Positions 1 to 7,447 of a DNA stretch of 11,874 bases are shown here, piece by piece. The translations under genes and the position numbers were made by a program. The stretch covers positions 1-11,874 of the forward strand of contig JAFWWX010000243.1 in the NCBI GenBank assembly GCA_017517985.1, read 5' to 3'. How positions within the stretch are numbered: the stretch's first letter is position 1; every line of letters starts with the position of its first letter. Below the pieces are notes generated by a model that searched no databases, had not been told where the DNA came from, and saw nothing but the letters and a program-made list of their open reading frames with translations. The stretch comes from Clostridia bacterium (GTDB lineage Bacteria; Bacillota_A; Clostridia; Oscillospirales; CAG-382).

Positions 1-1356
1 AAGACAAAGACAAAAACAAAGACGGAAGAAAAGACGCTCTCCGGGCTCGAAAATAAAGGTCAGTACGCTGACATTCACGAAAAGGCATCCGGTATTCCGG
101 AAAGTCTTGCGGAGGATTTGTGCGAGGCTATTTCCGACGCCCACGAGAGGGAGGAAAAACGCAGTAAAGAAAAAAAGGACAGCCGTGACAGAATAACCTT
201 TAAAAATGTCATTATAGCTGTTGCCTTTGGCATTACGCTGTATTGGATGTTAAATCATCTGAGCCTTGTTCCGTCTTTTTTTAAATATGTTTCAAATGTA
301 TTCTCACCAATAATCATCGGCGGTTGCATCGCCTTTGTGCTGAATCTTGTTCTGATACCAATAGAACGATTGTGGCTTTTATGCTTTAAAAACATAAAAG
401 GCAAAAAACTTTTCGGAGTTTTCGACAGATTGAAACGCCCTGTGTGTCTTATTCTATCCACACTTATTCTCACAGGTCTCATTTTTGGGTTGTTCTTTAT
501 AATTGTCCCGGAGCTTACTCTTACTGTAAGAACATTTATTGATATGGTTCCAAAACTTGCGGCGAAAATTGAATCCCGGCTATCAGAGCTTTACGATTTT
601 CTTGCAAGATACAACATATCAATCCCTGAGCTTAAATTTGATACCGACAAGGCGATAAAATTCCTAAACTCCCTGCTTGCAGAAAGAGGACAGCAGATGC
701 TCAACACCACCGTTGACTTCACCACCTCCCTTCTTGCGACAATATTTAACTCCGTTCTGTCGATTGTATTTGCGTTTTATGTGCTTGCTCAGAAAGAAAA
801 GCTCGGCCGAAAAGTAAAAAGCATACTCTACGCTGTTTCCGAGGAGGAAAAGGTAGACACCGTAATAAAGGTAGCAACCCTTTCCAACAGTGCTTTTACA
901 AGATTTGTGACAGGTCAGTTTATAGAGGCTGTAATTATCGGCACTCTATGCTGGCTTGGAATGACGATACTTCGTTTGCCCTACGCCGGTGTAATATCCG
1001 TTGTTATCGGTGTGACCGCACTTATCCCCATATTTGGTGCATTTATAGGCGCATTTATAGGTGCTATTCTTATACTTGCAGTGGATTTTATGCAAGCAAT
1101 ATGGTTTATACTGTTTATAATTGTACTTCAGCAGCTGGAAACAAATCTTATATATCCGAGAGTTGTAGGCAAATCAATCGGACTTCCTGGGATACTTGTA
1201 CTTGCTGCAGTTACGGTTGGAGGTGCTGTATTTGGCTTTGCGGGAGTACTTCTGGGCGTACCGATATGTTCTGTGTTTTACTGCATATTCAATGAGTTTG
1301 TTCATCTGCGTATAGAGGACAAGGGCAGAAGAATAATCAGAAAAACCAAAGAATAA
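1..1356 (+). CDS. AI-2E/PerM-family membrane transporter, 5' end missing
   Basis: This is a polytopic membrane protein of the AI-2E transporter/PerM family (Pfam PF01594 type), whose members are proposed exporters or permeases; the substrate cannot be told from sequence. The frame has no stop from base 1, so the gene is cut by the window edge. The TTG at 118 is not a convincing start: the GGAGG before it is only 2 bases away, and the first in-frame ATG (247) lies inside the first membrane helix. Visible are a charged, Lys/Thr/Glu-rich N-terminal tail, paired hydrophobic segments, a central soluble stretch rich in Leu and charged residues, and the family's C-terminal core with PIFGAFIGA, LETNLIYPRVVG and GLPGILVLAAV. 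Stop is TAA at 1354-1356. The next gene begins 25 bases later, so the two are probably co-transcribed. Family call is confident, substrate unknown. Confidence 0.88.
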   Translation, partial: KTKTKTKTEEKTLSGLENKGQYADIHEKASGIPESLAEDLCEAISDAHEREEKRSKEKKDSRDRITFKNVIIAVAFGITLYWMLNHLSLVPSFFKYVSNVFSPIIIGGCIAFVLNLVLIPIERLWLLCFKNIKGKKLFGVFDRLKRPVCLILSTLILTGLIFGLFFIIVPELTLTVRTFIDMVPKLAAKIESRLSELYDFLARYNISIPELKFDTDKAIKFLNSLLAERGQQMLNTTVDFTTSLLATIFNSVLSIVFAFYVLAQKEKLGRKVKSILYAVSEEEKVDTVIKVATLSNSAFTRFVTGQFIEAVIIGTLCWLGMTILRLPYAGVISVVIGVTALIPIFGAFIGAFIGAILILAVDFMQAIWFILFIIVLQQLETNLIYPRVVGKSIGLPGILVLAAVTVGGAVFGFAGVLLGVPICSVFYCIFNEFVHLRIEDKGRRIIRKTKE

Positions 1357-1381
1357 CCCTTTGGAAAGGAATTTACCCTTT

Positions 1382-2203
1382 ATGGAAAATCTTGATATAA
1401 TGGCTGAATCCGCCGGCATCGGCGAAATACTTGAAGGAATAATATCTGTGCGTGCGGCAATAGAGGCTGATAGCAGGCGAATTGACAGTATATTTATAGA
1501 CCTTGAAAAATACAAAAAGAGAGACCGAAAAATCACCGGATTTGTATCCTTTTTAAAAGCAAAGGGTATTCGCCCGGAGTTTTGCGAAAGAGGGGTAATT
1601 GACGCATTTGTCAGCTCTCACGGCAAGGATTCTGGAACTACCCATGGTGGAGTTGCGGCAAGTGTAGGTGAAAAACGATATTGCACAGTTTCCGATATAC
1701 TTGACAGAACAGTGAAAAACAAAGGTTTCTGCATATACCTTGACGGAGTGGAGGACCCCTTTAATCTTGGCTATGCTTTCCGTTCACTGTATGCCGCAGG
1801 AGCGTGCGGAGTAATTCTTCCGGAAAATATACGCAGCGGTTCTTCGGGAGTATTTGCAAGAAGCTCTGCCGGAGCTTCGGAGTATATGCCAACTGCAAGA
1901 TTCTCGGGTAGCTCTGAACCTCTGGAAAGACTTAACTTTATTAAAGAAATTAAAAAAAGAAAAATAAGGCTTTGTTGTTCTGCCGTGTCCTCCCAGTCTG
2001 TACCATTATTTGACTATTCAGACGGTTTCCCTATGATACTTTTTATAGGTGGTGAAAAAAGGGGAATATCTCCCGAATATATGGAAAACGCAGACACCCT
2101 TATTCACATCCCCTACGCATCACCCGATATACGCTATTCTCTACCAACAGCTACGGTTGCTGCGGTTGCTGGCTTTGAGCTTTCAAGGATAATAAACGAA
2201 TAA
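1382..2203 (+). CDS. TrmH/SpoU-family RNA 2'-O-methyltransferase
   Basis: A 273-residue SPOUT-class enzyme predicted to transfer a methyl group from S-adenosylmethionine to a ribose 2'-OH in rRNA or tRNA. I chose ATG 1382 because GGAAAGGA (1363-1370) lies 11 bases upstream; a longer frame from TTG 1361 would overlap that site. Residues 1-100 form the N-terminal L30e-like substrate-binding part, ending in THGGVAAS. The SPOUT domain follows: motif 1 DPFNLGYAFRS (125-135) with Asn128 and Arg134, RSSAGA (160-165), motif 2 FIGGEKRGIS (221-230), and motif 3 IPYASPDIRYSLPTATVAA (243-261). Motif 3 is unusual: the family usually has SLN followed by a V/S-rich run, here SLPTATVAA. Length is normal for the family. 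The exact RNA target is unknown. It sits 25 bases behind the transporter gene and is followed by a repeat whose hairpin could end transcription. Confidence 0.88.
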   Translation: MENLDIMAESAGIGEILEGIISVRAAIEADSRRIDSIFIDLEKYKKRDRKITGFVSFLKAKGIRPEFCERGVIDAFVSSHGKDSGTTHGGVAASVGEKRYCTVSDILDRTVKNKGFCIYLDGVEDPFNLGYAFRSLYAAGACGVILPENIRSGSSGVFARSSAGASEYMPTARFSGSSEPLERLNFIKEIKKRKIRLCCSAVSSQSVPLFDYSDGFPMILFIGGEKRGISPEYMENADTLIHIPYASPDIRYSLPTATVAAVAGFELSRIINE

Positions 2204-2221
2204 TTTTCATCTGTTTATAAA

Positions 2222-2345
2222 GGGCTGTAGCAAAATGAATTGTTACAGCCCGTGTATTTTACAAAAGCATCAAATGTTTGTATGGAGCGATCTGTGTGGC
2301 GTTCCCTTATTGTATTCTGTATAAAACCTATAAATTATTACAGTT
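2222..2345 (+). repeat. Structured intergenic repeat, copy 1
   Basis: Copy 1 of a two-copy element (other copy 5564-5685). Bases 2222-2305 match 5565-5648 at 72 of 84 positions by hand alignment with no gaps. It opens with a 12-bp stem (2222-2233 with 2240-2251, one G-T pair, hexaloop), then a second hairpin (2284-2291 with 2298-2305, loop CTGTGT). The right end is degraded; TTACAG at 2338-2343 may be what remains of the right terminal repeat. The first hairpin lies 18 bases after the methyltransferase stop and could act as its transcription terminator, though the following bases are only moderately T-rich. Origin as a MITE-like or other mobile repeat is inference. Confidence 0.8.
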
Positions 2346-2379
2346 TTCCATATTCGTACATAAATTATTACATTTTGCG

Positions 2380-2388
2380 TGATATAAT
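2380..2388 (+). promoter_or_regulatory. Extended -10 promoter for the LTA-synthase-like gene
   Basis: TGATATAAT is a perfect TATAAT hexamer (2383-2388) preceded by the TG of an extended -10 site. No good -35 hexamer is seen 16-18 bases upstream, which is common for extended -10 promoters. The predicted transcript start near 2395 leaves the ribosome binding site at 2414-2420 inside the leader and supports translation from ATG 2432. Confidence 0.6.
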
Positions 2389-2413
2389 GATATATATGCT
2401 TGAATTATTTCAA

Positions 2414-2420
2414 AGAGAGG
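2414..2420 (+). promoter_or_regulatory. Ribosome binding site that sets the start at 2432
   Basis: AGAGAGG ends 11 bases before ATG 2432. The earlier in-frame ATGs at 2387 and 2396 fall within or directly after the -10 box and have no ribosome binding site; the frame upstream of them runs back through the repeat element. Confidence 0.6.
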
Positions 2421-2431
2421 ATTTGTTTGGA

Positions 2432-4495
2432 ATGACAAAATTTTTTGGTGCCTATAAAACAAAAAAAATAAAAATTTCACCGAATTTTATAACAGCGGTT
2501 TTCTTTCCGCTCGCGGTGATATATTTTGAACTGGTATTCAAGCTGTGTGTTGGTGGTCCGATTTTTCGAGCAGGTACACTTGTAATGCTGATGGTAAGTG
2601 CCTTTGTCGGCGGTGTTGTGTGGATTCTATCAACAATATCTAAAAATTCCCGCATAAATCGTTATATCGGTGCAGGTCTTCTTGCACTTCTGGCATTCCC
2701 CTATCTTGTACAGTACTTTGTATATAGGGCATTTAAGATATTCTATGACCTTAATACCCTTTTTGGCGGTGCGGGCGATGCACTTGGTGGCTTTGCCGGG
2801 GATATAATAAGACTTGTTGTAAGCTTTGACGGTATTTTTAAGATTTTTCTGTTTTTCCTGCCTACGATTCTGCTTCTTGTTTTCGGAAAGAGGCTTAGTC
2901 TTTGTGATAGAGTAAACGCAAGCAAGCGTATACTTACCTTCAGCTTTGCCATTGAAGCCTGGATTCTTGCATTTATACTTGTTACATTCATCCCCTCCCT
3001 CTCAAGGATGCAGGGTGAGGAATACAATTTCCAAAATGCAGTTTCAAATTTTGGACTTATAAAAGGAATCCGCCTTGACTTATTATCCGGTGCTGAAAGC
3101 GCAGGGAATCTGGATTTTGAAAATGTAACCTCCATAACAGTACTCCCGCAGATAGAGTCGACTTCAAACAAAACTGACCCGGACAATAAGGTTCCTCATA
3201 TAACAGATAAAAACAAAAAACAGGAAGTATACGGCGATAACGCACTGGACATTGACTTTGCGTCCCTTGATGCAACCGGCACCCATGCAAAGCTTAACAA
3301 ATATGTAGCTTCAATTACACCCACAAAGAAAAATCCCTATACCGGAATATTCAAGGGTAAAAACCTTATTATGATAAGCGCCGAGGCGTTCAGTGCCGAG
3401 GCTATCGACCCTGAGCTTACTCCAACTCTTTACAGACTTGCTACAAAGGGTATAAACTTCACCGACTACTATCAGCCTGCAAGTGCAGGTACAACCGGTG
3501 GAGAATATCAGAATATATTCGGATATCTGCCTATGTCAGGAGGTAAATCCTTTAAGAATATGGCGACAAAGCTGAACTACTATACAATGGGTAGTCAGCT
3601 TGACAGACTCGGCTACTATGGAAAGGCATATCATAACAACGACTATACCTACTATGACCGTGATAAAACCCACATAAAGCTCGGCTATTCCGATGGCTTT
3701 ATGGGCTACGGCAACGGCATTGAGGAGTATGTAACAAAGTGCTGGCCTCAGAGTGACCTTGAAATGATACAGGGAACATTGCCGACATACATCGACAAAC
3801 AGCCCTTTAATGTATATTATATGTCCGTCAGCGGTCACGGGGTTTACACAAGAACAGGAAACTCTATGACAAAGAAAAACTGGAATAGAGTAGAACATCT
3901 TGAATATTCCGATGAGGTAAAGGGATATTATGCCGCTCAGCTTGAGTTTGAAGATTCTCTGACATATCTTGTAAATGCCCTTGAAGAAGCGGGAATTGCG
4001 GATGATACAGTAATATGTATTTCCACAGACCATTTTCCCTACGGACTTGAAGACGCACAGCTCTCAGAACTTTACGGCTATACTCCTGCAAATAATCTTG
4101 AAAGAGACCATTCGCGGCTTATTCTCTGGTGCGGAGAGCTTGAAAAATATGATCCAATTGTGGTAGACTCACCCACCTTCAGCCTTGATATTCTTCCCAC
4201 TCTTTCAAACCTCTTCGGTACTACCTTTGATTCAAGACTTATGCCCGGCAGAGATGTATTTTCTGAAGCCCCTGCTCTTGTTTTCAACACCGGTTATGAA
4301 TGGAAAACCGACTACGGCACCTATTCCGGTGGAAGGTTTGTTCCGGTGAATGAGGATATTGAAATCCCTGAGGACTATGTAAAGAATATCCGGTCTATTG
4401 TAAGCAACAAAATTCTATACTGCCGCAATGCTCCCGACAGCGACTATTTCAGATATTTGGAAAAAGAGCTTAGCGGTAAGGAATCCAAAAATTAA
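2432..4495 (+). CDS. LTA-synthase-family membrane sulfatase/phosphoglycerol transferase
   Basis: A 687-residue membrane enzyme related to lipoteichoic acid synthase, which polymerises glycerol-phosphate from phosphatidylglycerol on the outer face of the membrane. Numbered from ATG 2432, five hydrophobic helices lie near 17-39, 46-68, 78-99, 133-152 and 167-190, followed by a linker and an extracellular sulfatase-fold domain from about 310. The LtaS catalytic and metal ligands are recognisable: Glu318 in SAEAF, the likely nucleophile Thr355 in AGTTGGEY, His469 in SGHG, and Asp533-His534 in TDHFPYG. Layout and length fit LtaS-like proteins (about 600-700 residues). It has its own promoter and a strong terminator, so it looks monocistronic. 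It could instead decorate another glycerol-phosphate polymer or glycan; the family is sure, the exact product is not. Confidence 0.9.
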   Translation: MTKFFGAYKTKKIKISPNFITAVFFPLAVIYFELVFKLCVGGPIFRAGTLVMLMVSAFVGGVVWILSTISKNSRINRYIGAGLLALLAFPYLVQYFVYRAFKIFYDLNTLFGGAGDALGGFAGDIIRLVVSFDGIFKIFLFFLPTILLLVFGKRLSLCDRVNASKRILTFSFAIEAWILAFILVTFIPSLSRMQGEEYNFQNAVSNFGLIKGIRLDLLSGAESAGNLDFENVTSITVLPQIESTSNKTDPDNKVPHITDKNKKQEVYGDNALDIDFASLDATGTHAKLNKYVASITPTKKNPYTGIFKGKNLIMISAEAFSAEAIDPELTPTLYRLATKGINFTDYYQPASAGTTGGEYQNIFGYLPMSGGKSFKNMATKLNYYTMGSQLDRLGYYGKAYHNNDYTYYDRDKTHIKLGYSDGFMGYGNGIEEYVTKCWPQSDLEMIQGTLPTYIDKQPFNVYYMSVSGHGVYTRTGNSMTKKNWNRVEHLEYSDEVKGYYAAQLEFEDSLTYLVNALEEAGIADDTVICISTDHFPYGLEDAQLSELYGYTPANNLERDHSRLILWCGELEKYDPIVVDSPTFSLDILPTLSNLFGTTFDSRLMPGRDVFSEAPALVFNTGYEWKTDYGTYSGGRFVPVNEDIEIPEDYVKNIRSIVSNKILYCRNAPDSDYFRYLEKELSGKESKN

Positions 4496-4508
4496 TGTAC
4501 AGCATAAC

Positions 4509-4555
4509 AAAACCTTGGCAGAGGAAATCAATCCTATGCCAAGGTTTTATTTTTG
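4509..4555 (+). terminator. Strong, probably bidirectional, intrinsic terminator
   Basis: A perfect 12-bp stem, AAAACCTTGGCA (4509-4520) with TGCCAAGGTTTT (4537-4548), is followed by ATTTTTG. The 16-base loop can form a small inner AGGA/TCCT stem. It sits between the stops of the LTA-synthase-like gene (4495) and the convergent FliB-like gene (4569). The A-rich left side gives a T tract on the other strand, so it can serve both genes. Confidence 0.85.
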
Positions 4556-4568
4556 TCGCTATAATATA

Positions 4569-5504
4569 TTACTGTTTACAAAAGTCTATAAGCGCCTGCG
4601 TATTTTCCTCCGAGTATTCAACCTCCGATGAGAACATTCTTGATATTTTCGCAATATCCTCCAAAGATAACTCGCCCTTTTTTGACAGAGAATATTCACA
4701 AAGAAGCATTACCATTCTTGTACAAAGCACACAAAAAGATATTACATCCGTAAGACTTTCACCGCACAGTACCTTTGAAAGATGACGGTAAACGAAATAT
4801 ACAGCAAGCTGTTCAAATATGGTGTCAGATTCTTCGGGAAGATTTTCTGAAAAATCCTCTTTTTGTATATTCTTAAGAATATTGTGCCAATCATTTTCCA
4901 TATATTCAAGCCCCAGAAAAAGCTCTGCATACTGGTTTTTTGAAAGTATAATATCCTTTGCACCGCACAGCCTCAGTACCTTTGAAAGCCGTGTGTCTAT
5001 TCTCTCGTCTCTATTCTGGAGTGTGCAGAAAATCTTATCACGAAGTTCAAAGATAGCCTTATCCTCATCGCATATCCTATCGTTTTCTCCGTCATCAGAT
5101 ATTTCTATAATTACGGTTTTATCCGACTTTTCTACAATAAGCCTTGCTGCCGCCTCGCAGCAAAGTCCAACTCCAATTTCCTCTCTGTCCGAATAAAAAT
5201 TTCTGTATCTTGGGTGGTCAGAGCATATCTGGCAAAGGGCATCTTCGCCCATAGCACATATTATATCACATAGATTTTCTGAATTAAGAAAGGGGCATCT
5301 TTCGTTTTTATCAAGGATAAAGTGAGGGCAGTCCCCGTGGGATATATTCTTATTGAGTCTTTCTCCAAGGTTTCCCCCTATCAATTTATAGTATTCGTAT
5401 GTATTCTCGTCAATGTCAATTTCCCAGCCGATACAGCAGTTGTGACGACATTGGCTGTTAATACATTTGAAATTCTTATAGTAATCCGGTGCATATATTT
5501 TCAT
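4569..5504 (-). CDS. Flagellin lysine-N-methylase (FliB)-family Cys-rich protein
   Basis: A 311-residue cytosolic protein with the Cys signature of FliB-type proteins, whose founding member methylates flagellin lysines; the Cys-rich part is thought to bind a metal or Fe-S cluster. Visible: C14-x4-C19-x3-C23-C24 followed by IGW, then C59, C70, C79, C83, C91 and C94, ending in the DHPRY motif at 96-100. The rest is mostly alpha-helical and weakly conserved. ATG 5504 is supported by GAGGA 6 bases upstream. It is shorter than classical FliB (about 400 residues). There is no flagellin, chaperone or motility gene in this window, so the substrate may be flagellin elsewhere or another protein. It ends at the shared terminator and appears monocistronic. 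Family call good, function by analogy only. Confidence 0.8.
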   Translation of the reverse strand: MKIYAPDYYKNFKCINSQCRHNCCIGWEIDIDENTYEYYKLIGGNLGERLNKNISHGDCPHFILDKNERCPFLNSENLCDIICAMGEDALCQICSDHPRYRNFYSDREEIGVGLCCEAAARLIVEKSDKTVIIEISDDGENDRICDEDKAIFELRDKIFCTLQNRDERIDTRLSKVLRLCGAKDIILSKNQYAELFLGLEYMENDWHNILKNIQKEDFSENLPEESDTIFEQLAVYFVYRHLSKVLCGESLTDVISFCVLCTRMVMLLCEYSLSKKGELSLEDIAKISRMFSSEVEYSEENTQALIDFCKQ

Positions 5505-5563
5505 ACTCTATCCTCGCATTATTACCCGATTTTTCCCAATAGCAACAGGGGCTGTGAAACAAT

Positions 5564-5685
5564 GGGGCTGTAGCAAAATTAATTGTTACAGCCCGTGTGT
5601 TGTGCAAAAGCAATAAATGTTTGTAGGGAATGACCTGTGTGTCGTTTCGTCATTTTGTGCATTTTGCGAATTCTGCTACAGCTCC
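5564..5685 (+). repeat. Structured intergenic repeat, copy 2, with terminal inverted repeats
   Basis: A 122-bp element. Left end GGGGCTGTAGCAAAATT (5564-5580) and right end AATTCTGCTACAGCTCC (5669-5685) are inverted repeats matching at 15 of 17 positions. Inside are the 12-bp stem (5565-5576 with 5583-5594) and a second hairpin (5627-5634 with 5641-5648, loop CTGTGT), both shared with the copy at 2222. A partial extra end, GGGGCTGT, lies just outside at 5548-5555. No clear target duplication is seen. It contains no gene and lies between the 5' end of the FliB-like gene and the 3' end of the aminotransferase gene, 10 bases from the latter's stop. A MITE-like origin is inference. Confidence 0.82.
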
Positions 5686-5695
5686 ATCATATTTC

Positions 5696-6886
5696 TTATT
5701 TCATTAAATCTCTTATTATATCGCCAAGAATACGGATACCCTTATCAATTTCCTCGTCTGAGGGCATTGAGTAGTTAAGTCTGAAGGAATCGGAGAGCGC
5801 ATTTTCATCACAGTTGAACGCCTTACCTGTTACAACAAATACCTTCTGCTCTATCGCCTTTTTCATAAAGTCGTCAAGAGCTACACCGTCCGGAAGTGTA
5901 CACCAGAGGAATAGTCCGCCCTCGGGGCGTGTGAATTTAACTTCCTTAGGCATATATTTTTCAAGCGCCTCCAGCATAAGAGTTGCCTTGTGTCTGTAAA
6001 GGGTACGGATTTTTGCAATATGAGCATCCATATCACATTCCTTCATAAAGTCTGCAACAATCATCTGGAAGAACTGATTGGTATGAACATCTTCAACCTG
6101 CTTTGCCACTACCATCTTCTGTACAACAGCTTCGTTTCCGCATACAAAACCAACTCTCATACCTGCTGAAAGTATCTTTGAGAAAGAACCGCAGTACATA
6201 ACTCTGCCGTCTGTATCCATACTCTTGTAGGTGGGGACATCTGTGCCGGCAAATCTTAGCTCGCCGTAAGGATTATCCTCAAGTATCATTACATCATATT
6301 TCTTTGCGAGAGCATAAACTGCACGTCTTTTTTCCTCACTTGTTGTAATTCCGGCAGGATTCTGGAATGTGGGAATAAGGTACAGAAATTTTACTCTGTC
6401 GTGGGTTTTAAGAGTTTCTTCAAGGATTTCAAGGTTTATTCCATCATCCTGTAGCGGAACTCCCACGGGAATTGCACCTATTGAACGAAAAGCATTAAGA
6501 GCACCGATAAAGCTCGGATTTTCACAGATAATCTCATCGCCTCTGTTGCACATTACTTTACAGAAAAGCTCGATTCCCTGCTGACCGCCGGAGGTTATGA
6601 TTGTCATATCTCCCTCTTTTACGCAGTCGAATTTTTCGGAAATTCTTGCAGCTACAAGTTCACGAAGCGGAGCGTAGCCCTCGGTCGTACCGTACTGCAA
6701 AGCAGCCGATGCACTATCCGAGAGAATTTTGTTTGCAATTCTTGTTATATCCTCAACCGGAAAAGATTCGGGTGAAGGATTTCCTGCCGCAAAGGAAATA
6801 GCACCCGGAGTACCCAGGCTCTTGAATATCTCACGGATTGCGGAGGGTTTCATATTTTTTATATTATCTGAAAGATTGTAATTCAT
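5696..6886 (-). CDS. PLP-dependent class I/II aminotransferase
   Basis: A 396-residue fold-type I aminotransferase that swaps an amino group between an amino acid and a 2-oxoacid in the cytosol. I start at ATG 6886, with TGGAGT (6900-6895) 8-9 bases upstream; an upstream TTG (6916) has no such support. Visible features: YGTTEGYAPLRELV near the N-terminal third, NPSF and IPTFQNPAG in the substrate region, EDNPYGELR with the Asp that contacts the pyridine nitrogen, the PLP Schiff-base Lys237 in GSFSKIL, and EGGLFLW near the C-terminus. The family resembles 2-aminoadipate/LysN-type and aromatic aminotransferases. As last gene of the ior-paaK-ACT cluster, 58 bases behind the ACT gene, an aromatic amino acid/arylpyruvate pair is the likely substrate; this is inferred from context. 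Confidence 0.9.
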   Translation of the reverse strand: MNYNLSDNIKNMKPSAIREIFKSLGTPGAISFAAGNPSPESFPVEDITRIANKILSDSASAALQYGTTEGYAPLRELVAARISEKFDCVKEGDMTIITSGGQQGIELFCKVMCNRGDEIICENPSFIGALNAFRSIGAIPVGVPLQDDGINLEILEETLKTHDRVKFLYLIPTFQNPAGITTSEEKRRAVYALAKKYDVMILEDNPYGELRFAGTDVPTYKSMDTDGRVMYCGSFSKILSAGMRVGFVCGNEAVVQKMVVAKQVEDVHTNQFFQMIVADFMKECDMDAHIAKIRTLYRHKATLMLEALEKYMPKEVKFTRPEGGLFLWCTLPDGVALDDFMKKAIEQKVFVVTGKAFNCDENALSDSFRLNYSMPSDEEIDKGIRILGDIIRDLMK

Positions 6887-6944
6887 TTTAAAATACTCCA
6901 ATTTGATAATCTGCAAATATCACTTTGCAAATATCTGTTACTTC

Positions 6945-7370
6945 TTACTGTATATCTGCTGTTTCTGCCATGTGAACGCTGTTGGTCTTGAATACTGCCT
7001 GGGCAACATCCGGCTTATCCACCTTCATAACCACCATTGCGTGGTCACGCATTTTCGGCAAGAATGCATACATATATTCGACGGAAACCTTGCCCTCCTT
7101 AAGAAGATCAAGAACAGCTGCAAGTCCGCCGGGCTTATCGTCTATCGCAACACCTATAACATCTGTTACCTTAACGATAACTCCACTCTGAGAAAGTACC
7201 TTTTTTGCTTCTTCCGGCTTATCAACAATAATTCTTGCAACTCCGAATTCAGATGTATCAGCGATAGAAAGTGCGCTCATATTAATATGATTTTCCGCAA
7301 GAACATTACAAATATCGGAGACTCTTCCGAACTTGTTTTCTACAAATACAGATAGCTGTTTGATTGACAT
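6945..7370 (-). CDS. Tandem ACT-domain protein, aromatic cluster type
   Basis: A 141-residue soluble protein made of two ACT domains, about residues 1-68 (IKQLSVFVENKFGRVSDI; NHINMSALSIAD) and 69-141 (VTDVIGVAIDDKPGGLAAVLDLL; VSVEYMYAF). ACT domains bind amino acids and usually mediate feedback control; there is no catalytic or DNA-binding domain. Stand-alone proteins of this sort are often encoded next to phenylacetate-CoA ligase and IOR genes, exactly as here. ATG 7370 is preceded by AAAGGAG about 9 bases upstream. It lies 72 bases behind the ligase gene and 58 bases ahead of the aminotransferase gene. A likely role is sensing phenylalanine, tyrosine or tryptophan and modulating a neighbour enzyme, but the ligand and partner are inference. 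Confidence 0.85.
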   Translation of the reverse strand: MSIKQLSVFVENKFGRVSDICNVLAENHINMSALSIADTSEFGVARIIVDKPEEAKKVLSQSGVIVKVTDVIGVAIDDKPGGLAAVLDLLKEGKVSVEYMYAFLPKMRDHAMVVMKVDKPDVAQAVFKTNSVHMAETADIQ

Positions 7371-7408
7371 AACTTGTTACTCCTTTTTCTGTTTATTGTA
7401 AGGGAGAT

Positions 7409-7447
7409 TTTGAAAATGCATAATGCATTAACAACTAAATTTTCAAA
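7409..7447 (-). repeat. Inverted repeat across the ligase stop codon
   Basis: TTTGAAAAT (7409-7417) and ATTTTCAAA (7439-7447) form a perfect 9-bp inverted repeat whose right arm covers the ligase stop codon (7443-7445). The 21-base spacer contains the palindromic run ATGCATAATGCAT. The stem is AT-rich and has no T tract, so it is a poor terminator; it may tune mRNA processing between the ligase and ACT genes. Confidence 0.5.

Noticed and set aside
2380..2389. Identical TGATATAATG boxes at 2380 and 11789 as a shared regulon motif
   Set aside because: They match the generic extended -10 consensus, and the flanking sequences differ, so shared regulation is not supported.
2240..2431. N-terminal extension of the LTA-synthase-like protein to TTG 2240
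   Set aside because: The extension translates the repeat element and crosses the -10 promoter; no ribosome binding site supports it, whereas AGAGAGG supports ATG 2432.
4428..4785. Short + strand frames after the LTA-synthase-like gene
   Set aside because: They overlap the gene end, run through the terminator hairpin and into the antisense of the FliB-like gene, and have no protein-like features.
6903..7355. A 150-codon + strand frame opposite the ACT gene
   Set aside because: It mirrors a well-supported double-ACT protein on the minus strand and shows an atypical Cys/Asn/His-rich composition.
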